Below are positions 16,093 through 24,089 of a DNA stretch of 64,000 nt, one piece after another; position 1 is the stretch's first letter, and every line of letters begins with the position of its first letter. The position numbers were made by a program, and so were the translations under genes. Origin of the DNA: Streptomyces griseus (GTDB lineage Bacteria > Actinomycetota > Actinomycetes > Streptomycetales > Streptomycetaceae). The DNA lies in the NCBI RefSeq assembly GCF_900460065.1, contig NZ_UAVD01000025.1, positions 186,001-250,000 of the forward strand, read 5' to 3'. The notes under the pieces are model-generated. The model was not told where the DNA came from. It did no database searches and saw nothing but the letters and a program-made list of their open reading frames with translations.

Positions 16093-18215
16093 GCCTGGGC
16101 CCCCTTGTCGGTGCGGAGTTCGACGACGAGGCCGCTGAACTGGGCGCGTACGGGATGGGTCGTGACGTCAGTGGTTCCCCGGAAGGTCGCGCTGCGCGCA
16201 CCGGGGACGAAGCGGATCCTGCCGTCGACGACTTCGCAGTTGTGCACGGCCACCAGCTCCGACCAGGCCAGAAGCGGTCGAGGCCCGGAGCGCACGTCGA
16301 GCTTGGCCACCGGTGTGGGGCGCCAGGAATCGCCGCCGACAGGGATCTTCATCTCGGCGGTGACGCACCACGCACCGCTGTCGTCGATCCTGGCGTCGAG
16401 TTCCTCCAGGGTCGGCGGGCCGGCCGGGGGGGTGGGGCGGGCCGTCTTGCGCCCTCCCACGGACAGACGTTTGCGCAGTCGTTCCGGACCGCCCTTGCGA
16501 CTCTTCCTGGGCAGGGCGACCAACTCGCGCACAGCTCTGTTCGCCTGGGTCGTGAGTGCGCCGATCCGCCGGTACGCGGAGGGCGAATACAGCATGCGCA
16601 GTTCCTCGGTCTGCCCCCACTTGTCGTGCTCGGGCGGTTCGGAGGCGCGCAGGAAAGCCTCGGCCTCGTCCGCGAAGGGAGCGTCGTCCCCTGCCGCTCT
16701 GCCCGCGAGCAGAACGGCCTGGAACGGGTTGGTGCCCACCGGTAGACCGGGCACCCAACCGATCTTGACCGTCATGCGGTTGCCCCGCATGGTCGTCACC
16801 CGGTTCGGCTTTCCGTCGTCGCCGTCCTCTGCCTCCGTGACCAGTACGACCGCCCGGTGCTCGACCGCGTTTCCGCGACCTGCGGGGGCGGGGACCATCA
16901 GGGGGACGGTCGCCTTGGCCACCTGCCCGGACTCCGTCATCCTGTCGACGGTCGTACCGTCCAGGAACGCCTGCAGTGCGCGTGTCCGGGAGGGCTGGGT
17001 CTCCCGGGGGTCGACCCGTGCCTCGGGAATGATCTCCACTCCGTTGCGGAGCGTCCTCACCGATGCCTCCAGCAGGGGCCGTTGTTGGCCGCCGCCGGTC
17101 ATGGCCGCCCAGAAGTTCCGGCCGAGCGCGTCCTTGAGGCGGTGGTGCATGCGGTGCACGCTGTCGTCGTCCTCCACGTCGGCCTCGGTGTCGGTCCCTT
17201 CGACGAGGCTGGCGACGTCGTGCGCTCCGACGATGAGGAAGGAGGTCCCTGGCTCGGCGCTCTCCCGCGTGAGGTGGAGGCGTTCGACGCTCTCCTCGTC
17301 GGCCCACCACGAGCGAGCGACGTTGACGTCCTCGGCATCCGGATCCGGCCGACCGAACCAGGCGGGACCGGCCCACGTCCTGTCACCCACCCTGCGCCAG
17401 GGAAGGTCGAGGCGTCCGACGAGCCGACGCTCGGTCCGTCCCTCGTGCGGCTCCGACAGGGTCGAGTTCATGAGGACCAGGCCGAGACGGCTGGTCGCCC
17501 AGAGCGTCGCCTTGCCCAGGCCGTAGGACCCACCGGCAGCGCTCGTCGACTTCTGGCTGTCGAGCTGGCGACGCACGACCGCGGCGAAACGGCCGGTCTC
17601 GTAGTCGTCGCCGGTGAGGCCGGAGGCGTTGTAGTCGTCGATGCGGAGGAGTACCAGCCGGTCGCGGTCGTACATGTCGCTCAGACCGGCCGCGATCATG
17701 CGCCCGACCTTCTGGTCCTGCTCCGCGGCAGCCTCGTAGTGGGGCAGTAGGTCGTCCCAGCGGATCTCGTCGCGGAACCGGGCCAGGGCCTCGCCCGAGA
17801 GTTCGTGCAGGGTGTAGCGGACCCGGACCGGCTGGGCGAGGTCGAGTCGTTCGTCGAGGCTGTTCTGGGTGGCCTCCCGGGCCAGGACCTCGACGTCGGC
17901 CTCGAAGGCGAAAGCCGCCGCGTTCCCGAACTCGCGGCCGCCGTCGGCGTGGCCCGGGCGGTGGTACCAGGAGATCGGCAAGCCGGCCAAGGTGTCGGCG
18001 GTCCGGGTGTGGATCGTCCCCAGATCGGTGCCGAGCGCCTCGGCGATCTTGTTGATCGTCTCCTCGCGGGGGGTGGCCCGACCGGTGATCCAGGCCGAGA
18101 CCGCGGCTCGCGTCAGGCCGATCCGCTGGGCCAGATCGGCCTGGCTCATGCCCGACTGCTTCAGCTGCCGGGCCAGCCAGGGACCAAAGTCCATGCCGGT
18201 GTCCAACGTCATCAC
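16089..18215 (-). CDS. XRE helix-turn-helix fused to a GHKL-type ATPase
   Basis: 708 aa from the furthest start. Residues ~10-66 are an XRE DNA-binding domain (GMSQADLAQRIGLTRAAVS). A GHKL ATPase follows, with N-box REATQNSLDE (Glu114, Asn118), G1-like RIDDYNASGLTG (~191-202) and G2 box GGSYGLGKATLW (228-239). The remaining ~450 residues are a large domain I do not recognise, with a basic linker near 590 (KSRKGGPERLRKRLSVGGRK). A GAGGAG site sits 8 nt before the TTG at 18206, so that codon may be the true start rather than the GTG at 18215 or the ATG at 18212. It heads a coupled three-gene operon. The protein could be an ATP-switched repressor, or a defence effector that recognises DNA itself. 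Confidence 0.85.
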   Translation of the reverse strand: MMTLDTGMDFGPWLARQLKQSGMSQADLAQRIGLTRAAVSAWITGRATPREETINKIAEALGTDLGTIHTRTADTLAGLPISWYHRPGHADGGREFGNAAAFAFEADVEVLAREATQNSLDERLDLAQPVRVRYTLHELSGEALARFRDEIRWDDLLPHYEAAAEQDQKVGRMIAAGLSDMYDRDRLVLLRIDDYNASGLTGDDYETGRFAAVVRRQLDSQKSTSAAGGSYGLGKATLWATSRLGLVLMNSTLSEPHEGRTERRLVGRLDLPWRRVGDRTWAGPAWFGRPDPDAEDVNVARSWWADEESVERLHLTRESAEPGTSFLIVGAHDVASLVEGTDTEADVEDDDSVHRMHHRLKDALGRNFWAAMTGGGQQRPLLEASVRTLRNGVEIIPEARVDPRETQPSRTRALQAFLDGTTVDRMTESGQVAKATVPLMVPAPAGRGNAVEHRAVVLVTEAEDGDDGKPNRVTTMRGNRMTVKIGWVPGLPVGTNPFQAVLLAGRAAGDDAPFADEAEAFLRASEPPEHDKWGQTEELRMLYSPSAYRRIGALTTQANRAVRELVALPRKSRKGGPERLRKRLSVGGRKTARPTPPAGPPTLEELDARIDDSGAWCVTAEMKIPVGGDSWRPTPVAKLDVRSGPRPLLAWSELVAVHNCEVVDGRIRFVPGARSATFRGTTDVTTHPVRAQFSGLVVELRTDKGAQA

Positions 18216-18814
18216 TCCTCAGCCGCCGCGTCGCCCATCTACGGCACCATACACCTGCCGTTTGACACTGACACTCCGCCCGACAACAACCTTTGACACG
18301 GCTTCACCGGGCTCTGATTACCTCACTCGCTCCATTGGGCAATTAACCCGAGTATGACCCGAAAGGGAAAATGGTCCGCATTGAACCCTGGGACCGCTTT
18401 GCCCCATTCACCCCGAACGCACCCACCAGGGGCGGCGAAAAAGCTCCCGCCGCAACCCCTCCGGAGGCTTGCGGCGACAGCTTTCGAGCGGGTAGCGTGA
18501 AATCGGGAAGCACCTCACCAGGCGCAACCGGCCCACCTTCGGGAGGGCCTTGTTTTGCATGCCCGGAATTATTTCAGAACACGGTCGGGAAAATTCTGCG
18601 AAATAAATTCCATCAACCGGGTTGCCGTCGACCGACCTCATACGCTTGGCTTCTTCCACGTTCGGTTCACATCCTCTTCCCGCCTTCCCATCCATCCGAT
18701 CAAACCCTTCCTCCTGGCGAATGGGCTCTCGTCCTGCTCTGCCTTTCCGCCCTTCTGCACGTGCGCCATTTCCGTCCCGCCCGGTACACATTCACCAGGA
18801 CCCTGGGGGCCCGC
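18216..18814. other. Divergent regulatory region between blocks B and C
   Basis: About 600 bp with no convincing gene and lower GC than its surroundings, especially 18545-18620. For the minus-strand operon, GTGTCA and TATGGT, 17 bp apart, lie near 18275-18245 and could be -35/-10. Two direct copies of TTTGACAC overlap this area. On the plus strand no well-spaced promoter stands out. Short open frames here have low coding quality. Confidence 0.5.
18261..18299. promoter_or_regulatory. Direct repeat TTTGACAC, 31-bp period: candidate operator
   Basis: TTTGACAC occurs at 18261-18268 and again at 18292-18299, i.e. three helical turns apart, just upstream of the XRE-GHKL gene. Repeats of this kind next to an XRE gene are typical autoregulatory sites. 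The assignment rests only on position and repetition. Confidence 0.35.
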
Positions 18815-19171
18815 ATGGAAACCAGCCCGCCCGACCCCGACGATGCCGCGTTCGGACTCGTCGAACAGTACGACTCCATCGAGGACCCGTACTTGCGGTC
18901 CCAGTTCCTCGACGACGTCGGAACGACGCGTTCGCGTATCAACCACCTGCGGCTCCTGCGTGACAGGGCCGCGGCCCGCAGCATCGCGGCGGCCCCGGAG
19001 CCGGAGCCGGAAGAGGTGGCTCCGGAAACGGACGGCGGGAAGGGTTCCCAGCGACCCGTCCCTCCCTTGCCGAATCGTTCCCGCACCACTGATGTCGCCA
19101 CCCGTCCGCCGAACAACACCGGTGGCACCAGGCGGAGGAACCGGCGCCGCCGGAACCGTGAGCGCCCGTAA
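18815..19171 (+). CDS. Small uncharacterised basic-tailed protein
   Basis: 118 aa. The N-terminal part (FGLVEQYDSIEDPYLRSQFL, then TRSRINHLRLLRDRAAARSI) is helical and resembles the first helices of short Streptomyces HTH regulators, but the recognition helices are missing. The rest is Pro/Glu-rich and ends in a cluster of Arg and Asn. A GGGGGC stretch precedes the ATG. Coding status is plausible but not secure; it could be a truncated regulator left beside block C. Confidence 0.45.
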   Translation: METSPPDPDDAAFGLVEQYDSIEDPYLRSQFLDDVGTTRSRINHLRLLRDRAAARSIAAAPEPEPEEVAPETDGGKGSQRPVPPLPNRSRTTDVATRPPNNTGGTRRRNRRRRNRERP

Positions 19172-19243
19172 ATCGTCGTCACTGTCTTCGGGCTCGACCA
19201 TCCCGGCACCTCGTCGGACTCCCAGCTCCTATCGTTGAGTCGA

Positions 19244-19275
19244 CGGCCGGCCGCATCCCCCGCAGCGGCCGGCCG
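19244..19275. terminator. GC hairpin between the small gene and the helicase operon
   Basis: An 11-bp perfect stem, CGGCCGGCCGC (19244-19254) against GCGGCCGGCCG (19265-19275), with a 10-nt loop. It lies downstream of the small gene and 45 bp before the 1589-aa gene, so it probably separates the two transcription units. Confidence 0.5.
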
Positions 19276-19319
19276 CCGACTCCCCCTCGTTCAGCTCACA
19301 GCCACGGAATGGGAATACT

Positions 19320-22300
19320 TTGAACCACCCCAATGTGACGGACAGTTCGGGCGAGACGTCCGTCATCCAGACGATCATCGGGCAGTCGGCGCGCGTTCTG
19401 GAGACGTATCGTGTCGACCCGGGGTTGATTCTGGAACACGCCAATGGTGAGCGGCGGATCACCCAGGGTGGTTACGGGGACCGCCAGTTGTTCGAACTCG
19501 TCCAGAACGCCGCGGACGAGATCGCGCATTCTCCCGGCGGAAAGGTGCACGTCGTCCTCACCGACACGCACCTGTACTGTGCGAACGAGGGAAAAGAGGT
19601 CACGGCGGAAGGAGCCGAGACCATCCTTCGGATGAGTGTGTCGAAGAAGCGCGGTGGGCAGATCGGCCGTTTCGGGGTCGGGGTGAAATCGGTCCTGGCC
19701 GTCACCGACGCTCCTCAATTCTTCAGCACGTCCGGGGCCTTCGGATTCGACCGGGCATGGTCTTTCGAAGAAATCCGCAAGGCCGGTGGCCGGGCGGCCG
19801 GCGGCGATTTCGAAGCCCCTGTCCTGCGCATGGCCCGCCCCTTGGAGGCGGAGGCCGAACGTTCGGCGGATCCCGTTCTCGACGAGCTGCTCGGCTGGGC
19901 CACCACCGTGGTCCGGCTCCCCCTTCTGCCCGGCGCGGCCGATCGCCTGGGGCACGACATCCACACGGTGGCCGGCCGGCAGATCCAGCGGGAGTTCCCG
20001 GCGCGCTTCCAGCTGTTCTCCTCCCACGTGGGGACGGTGATCCTGGAGAACCGTCGTGCCATGCCGCAGATCCGGCGGGAGATCACGATCGAGCGCGAGG
20101 ACATCGCGCACACGATCCACGAGGTACGGACGGGCAAGCCGGAGTCCCGTGCCACCTGGAAGGTCTTCACGTGCGCCCACCGGCCCACCGAACGGGCGAG
20201 GGCCAGCGCGGGCGAGATGCACGACCGGGGAACGATCGACATCTCGTGGGCCGTTCCCGAGTACACCGGCGACACCGTTCTCACGGTCCCCAAGGGACGC
20301 GGCGAGTTCTGGTCGTTCTTCCCGACCAAGTACCCGATGACGTTGGCGGGGATCCTGAACGGTGCCTGGAAGACGAACGAGGACCGCCAGAACCTCTTGG
20401 ACTCCAGTCCCTTCAACGAGGAGATCCTCCAGGTCGCCGCGAGGCTGGTGGTCGAGTCGCTGCCTCGATTGGCTCCCGCCGAGGACCCCGGGGCGTACCT
20501 TCCGCTGCTGCCCGGTCGGACCAGGGAGTCGGAGACCCTCAACTGGGCCGACCGGTACCTGACCGAGCAGATCTGGAAGCTGACCGCGCGGCTGCCGTCC
20601 CTTCCCGACCAGGACGGTGTCCTGCGGGCCCCCGGGGAACTCCGCGTGCACCCGGCGCCGACGGGCAAGAACCCGCTCAAGGTCGACTGGCTCCGGATGT
20701 GGCACGCGTACCCGGGCCGTCCTTCGAACTGGGTGCATCCCTCCGTGGAGGCAGGCGAATTCCGCGCCGGCAAGGTGGCGCACGTTCTCGAACAGACGAG
20801 ACAGGGCCGCGCGACCGTCCGTGAGTGGTTGGAAGCGCTCGTCAGCGACGGTACGGCCGAGGCTTCTGCCGTCGCGATCCGCATCGTCGCCGCGATGGTC
20901 GGCGACGGCTCACCCTTCGCGGAGGAGGCCCGGACCGCCCGCATCGTGCTGACCGAGGAGAGCGGCCTGGTGCCCGCCGTAGTGGGCATGGTCTACCGCC
21001 GGGCCGTCCAGGACGGTCTGCGGGACGGCACAACGTACGTGGACTCCTCCCTCTCCGAGGACCAGTCGCTCATCGGTGACCTGAACACCATCGGCATCCG
21101 GGAGGCGGATTCCCGCGGGCGCTTCATCGGCGTCCTGGAACAGGGCTTCTCCGGCTACGGTCCCCAGGACTGGGGACGCTTCTGGGAGCTGTTCCACAAC
21201 GCGGGCGGCAGCCAGGTGAGCGGCGAGGTGATCGCCCGGGTACCCGACCCGTTGACGACGCTGTACGTCCGCACGGTGGATGGCCGTTTCCACCGTATGC
21301 GGGACTGTCTCCTCCCCGGGGCCGTGGTGCCCGCCGACGGCAGTCGGGACAGCTCGGTGGCGGTGGACCTGGACTTCCACTCCGACGACCGGATGGTCTT
21401 CCACGAGTTCGGCCTGCGTGCGACGCCCACCGCCGGGCACCGCCCTTCGCCGGACGAGGCCTGGTACGCCGCGTACTCGACGGCGATCTACGACAACTAC
21501 TGCCGAACCCTGAGCAGCAACGCCGCACGTCCTGCCTTCAACAGACTCAAACTGGAGGGCTCGCCGATCGGAGGGCCGCTGCACCTGCTGGAGCGGCTGT
21601 CGGACGAGGGCCGGGCGGCCTTCGTGAAGGCCTTGCCCGAAGCGAGCGTCATCGACACCTGGACCATGCAGTTCGGCGTCCAGCTGAACACGCGCAAGTC
21701 CGTCCGTTCCCCCTTGCGTTGGATGCTGGCCCGCCACGGCCGCGTCCCCACCTCCCAGGGTGTCGTCCCGGTCTCCGACGCCGTAGGACCTCAACTCCAC
21801 GCGTATGCCGACGTCCTGCCGGTGTCGGACATCAGCGCCGAGAAGGCCCGCAAGCTGCACCTGCCGACCGTGGTGGACGATGTCCCGGCGAAGCAGTGGG
21901 ACCGACTGCTCGAACAGCTCCGCACCAGCGACGACGACGCCTTCGTCGGCCGTACGTACGTGATGCTGACCCGGCTCGAGGTCGACTTCCCCGAGGGAGA
22001 GCTCACCCGCTGCCGGATCGGATCGCAGTGGTCCGCGCAGGAGGACGACAAGATCGCCGTCGCGGCGTCGGAGGCGGAGTACCGCACGCTGCGTGCGGAG
22101 CAGATTCCGGCATTGCTCGCAGGTAGCACCGAGGACGCGGCGTTGCTCGTCAAGACGTGGGGGATGTTGCGTTACGCCGACGTGGTCAGCCGGGAGACCC
22201 GACACGTGGGTATCGGTGAACCGGCAGCCCTGCACGACGAGTTTCCCACCCTCCGTCAGCGGATGGGCAATGCGGTCAACAACTACCGACTGCTGCCGTG

Positions 22301-24089
22301 CTCCGAGTTGGAGGAGGTGACCCGTACCCCCCAGGGCACGCGGTCCGCACCCCTCAGAAGCGCCCTCCAGGGCAACACCGTGCTCGTCCTGGAGCCCGAG
22401 GACCGGCTCGCCGCTCTCGTGGCGGTCGACCGTGAGCTCCGCTGGGGGCTGAAGGAAGCCGGATGCCGCGCGGTTCTCGACGCCCAGGAGCGGCAGGAGG
22501 CCGACCAGCAGCTCCAGGCGGCCCTGCGCAAGGTCCGCGAGGCCGAGAGCGTCGAGGAGAAGCTGGAACTGCTCATCGGCGAGGCCGCGCTCCGCGCAGG
22601 CCTGCCGCCCGGCCTGCTGGAGAGCGAGCGGGCCGAACTCGGAGGGGTCGACCCGTCGGCCCGCCGGATCGCACGGATGGCGTACAACGCCCATGGCGAC
22701 GGCGTACTGCACATGCACACCCGTGATCTGCTGGCCGCCTACCCGAGCCACGCGCCGTCCAGCTTCGCCGGCTCCTCGCCCGCCGTGAAGTTCGTCTCCG
22801 AGTTCGGTTTCCCCGACTCTTTCGCCGGGACCAGGGCACCTTCGCTGCCGCCGAGGGTGGAAGTACCCGGCCCCACCGAGTTCCCGCGGCTGCACGACTA
22901 CCAGGAGCGTCTCGCCACCAAGGTGTTCGCGATGCTCGACCGGTTCGCGCCCCAACGCGGAATGCTGTCCCTGCCCACGGGCGCGGGCAAGACCCGGGTG
23001 GCGGCGGAAGCGGTGATCCGCTGGGTCAAGTCCGTAGGGGAGTTGGACGGACCCATCCTCTGGATCGCCCAGACCGAGGAACTCTGCGAGCAGGCCGTCC
23101 AGAGCTGGAGCTTCGTGTGGTCGAAGGTCGGCGCCGAGAGCTCTCTCACCATCAGCAGGCTGTGGACGACCAACGAGGCGGGGCCGGTGAACGATCGACC
23201 GCACCTCGTGATCGCCACCGACGCGAAGCTGCGCAACTGCCTCGGCACCGACGGATACGCATGGCTACGAAAGGCGAGTCTGGTCATCGTCGACGAAGCC
23301 CATGTCGCCATCTCTCCCCAGTACACGAAGATTCTCGAAGAACTCGGCCTGACCGCTCGTGAGACGCGGCGCCATCTGCTGGGACTCACCGCGACCCCCT
23401 TCCGCAACACGAACGACGAGGAGACGAAGCGCCTCGTCCAACGTTTCGGGGCACAGCGTCTCGACGACGGGATCTTCCCCTCCGACGACGCGTACGGGGA
23501 ACTGCAGCGGCTCGGCATGCTGGCGAAGGTCGACCATCGGGTCCTCATGGGCGGCACCATCGAGTTGACCAACGACGAAAAGGAGCGGGCCGACCAGATG
23601 AGCCTGCTGTCGAAGGCCGCCGAGCAACGCCTCGCCGACGACCACGACCGCAACAAGCGCATCCTGGAGGAGATCGTCGAGATGCCCTCCGACTGGCCGG
23701 TCCTGGTGTTCGCCACGTCCGTGGCACACGCCAAGTTCCTCGCGGCGAAACTCAAGGACCGTGGGATCACCGCCGCTTCGGTGGACTCGGCGACCTCCGC
23801 GGGCGAGCGCCGCAGGAGCATCGAGGACTTCCGCCGCGGTCGTGTGCGCGTGCTCACGAACTACGGTGTCCTGACCCAGGGTTTCGACGCACCGGCCACC
23901 CGGGCCGTCGTCGTCGCCCGTCCCACCTACAGCCCCAACGTCTACCAACAGATGATCGGTCGCGGTCTCCGCGGTCCCGGCAACGGGGGCAAGGAGACCT
24001 GCCTGATCCTCAACGTGCGTGACAACATCACCAATTACGGCAAGGCGCTCGCCTTCACGCAGTTCGAGCACCTGTGGAGGGCCAAGTGA
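19320..24089 (+). CDS. Giant fusion: N-terminal GHKL ATPase and C-terminal SF2 helicase
   Basis: 1589 aa. The N-terminus is a GHKL fold of the Hsp90/sacsin type: N-box QLFELVQNAADEI (about residues 56-68) with catalytic Glu and Asn, and G2 box GRFGVGVKSVL (~116-126). A long middle region (~300-1190) has no recognised domain apart from a coiled-coil-like stretch near 1050-1090. The C-terminus is an SF2 helicase: LHDYQERLATKVF, Walker A LPTGAGKTR (~1217), DEAH box VIVDEAHVAI (~1321), GLTATPFRN (~1353), then helicase-C motifs TQGFDAPATRAVV and QQMIGRGLRG (~1520-1552). The start is uncertain: TTG 19320, or GTG 19335 if the TACTTT at 19316-19321 is a -10. It heads a coupled operon with UvrD-like, DrmA and DrmB genes, so a DNA-translocating defence role is likely. 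Confidence 0.88.
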   Translation: MNHPNVTDSSGETSVIQTIIGQSARVLETYRVDPGLILEHANGERRITQGGYGDRQLFELVQNAADEIAHSPGGKVHVVLTDTHLYCANEGKEVTAEGAETILRMSVSKKRGGQIGRFGVGVKSVLAVTDAPQFFSTSGAFGFDRAWSFEEIRKAGGRAAGGDFEAPVLRMARPLEAEAERSADPVLDELLGWATTVVRLPLLPGAADRLGHDIHTVAGRQIQREFPARFQLFSSHVGTVILENRRAMPQIRREITIEREDIAHTIHEVRTGKPESRATWKVFTCAHRPTERARASAGEMHDRGTIDISWAVPEYTGDTVLTVPKGRGEFWSFFPTKYPMTLAGILNGAWKTNEDRQNLLDSSPFNEEILQVAARLVVESLPRLAPAEDPGAYLPLLPGRTRESETLNWADRYLTEQIWKLTARLPSLPDQDGVLRAPGELRVHPAPTGKNPLKVDWLRMWHAYPGRPSNWVHPSVEAGEFRAGKVAHVLEQTRQGRATVREWLEALVSDGTAEASAVAIRIVAAMVGDGSPFAEEARTARIVLTEESGLVPAVVGMVYRRAVQDGLRDGTTYVDSSLSEDQSLIGDLNTIGIREADSRGRFIGVLEQGFSGYGPQDWGRFWELFHNAGGSQVSGEVIARVPDPLTTLYVRTVDGRFHRMRDCLLPGAVVPADGSRDSSVAVDLDFHSDDRMVFHEFGLRATPTAGHRPSPDEAWYAAYSTAIYDNYCRTLSSNAARPAFNRLKLEGSPIGGPLHLLERLSDEGRAAFVKALPEASVIDTWTMQFGVQLNTRKSVRSPLRWMLARHGRVPTSQGVVPVSDAVGPQLHAYADVLPVSDISAEKARKLHLPTVVDDVPAKQWDRLLEQLRTSDDDAFVGRTYVMLTRLEVDFPEGELTRCRIGSQWSAQEDDKIAVAASEAEYRTLRAEQIPALLAGSTEDAALLVKTWGMLRYADVVSRETRHVGIGEPAALHDEFPTLRQRMGNAVNNYRLLPCSELEEVTRTPQGTRSAPLRSALQGNTVLVLEPEDRLAALVAVDRELRWGLKEAGCRAVLDAQERQEADQQLQAALRKVREAESVEEKLELLIGEAALRAGLPPGLLESERAELGGVDPSARRIARMAYNAHGDGVLHMHTRDLLAAYPSHAPSSFAGSSPAVKFVSEFGFPDSFAGTRAPSLPPRVEVPGPTEFPRLHDYQERLATKVFAMLDRFAPQRGMLSLPTGAGKTRVAAEAVIRWVKSVGELDGPILWIAQTEELCEQAVQSWSFVWSKVGAESSLTISRLWTTNEAGPVNDRPHLVIATDAKLRNCLGTDGYAWLRKASLVIVDEAHVAISPQYTKILEELGLTARETRRHLLGLTATPFRNTNDEETKRLVQRFGAQRLDDGIFPSDDAYGELQRLGMLAKVDHRVLMGGTIELTNDEKERADQMSLLSKAAEQRLADDHDRNKRILEEIVEMPSDWPVLVFATSVAHAKFLAAKLKDRGITAASVDSATSAGERRRSIEDFRRGRVRVLTNYGVLTQGFDAPATRAVVVARPTYSPNVYQQMIGRGLRGPGNGGKETCLILNVRDNITNYGKALAFTQFEHLWRAK

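Noticed and set aside
15118..17526. 802-residue plus-strand frame across the block B operon
   Set aside because: Antisense shadow with Ser/Arg/Pro-rich content; the minus-strand genes have start/stop overlaps and GHKL motifs.
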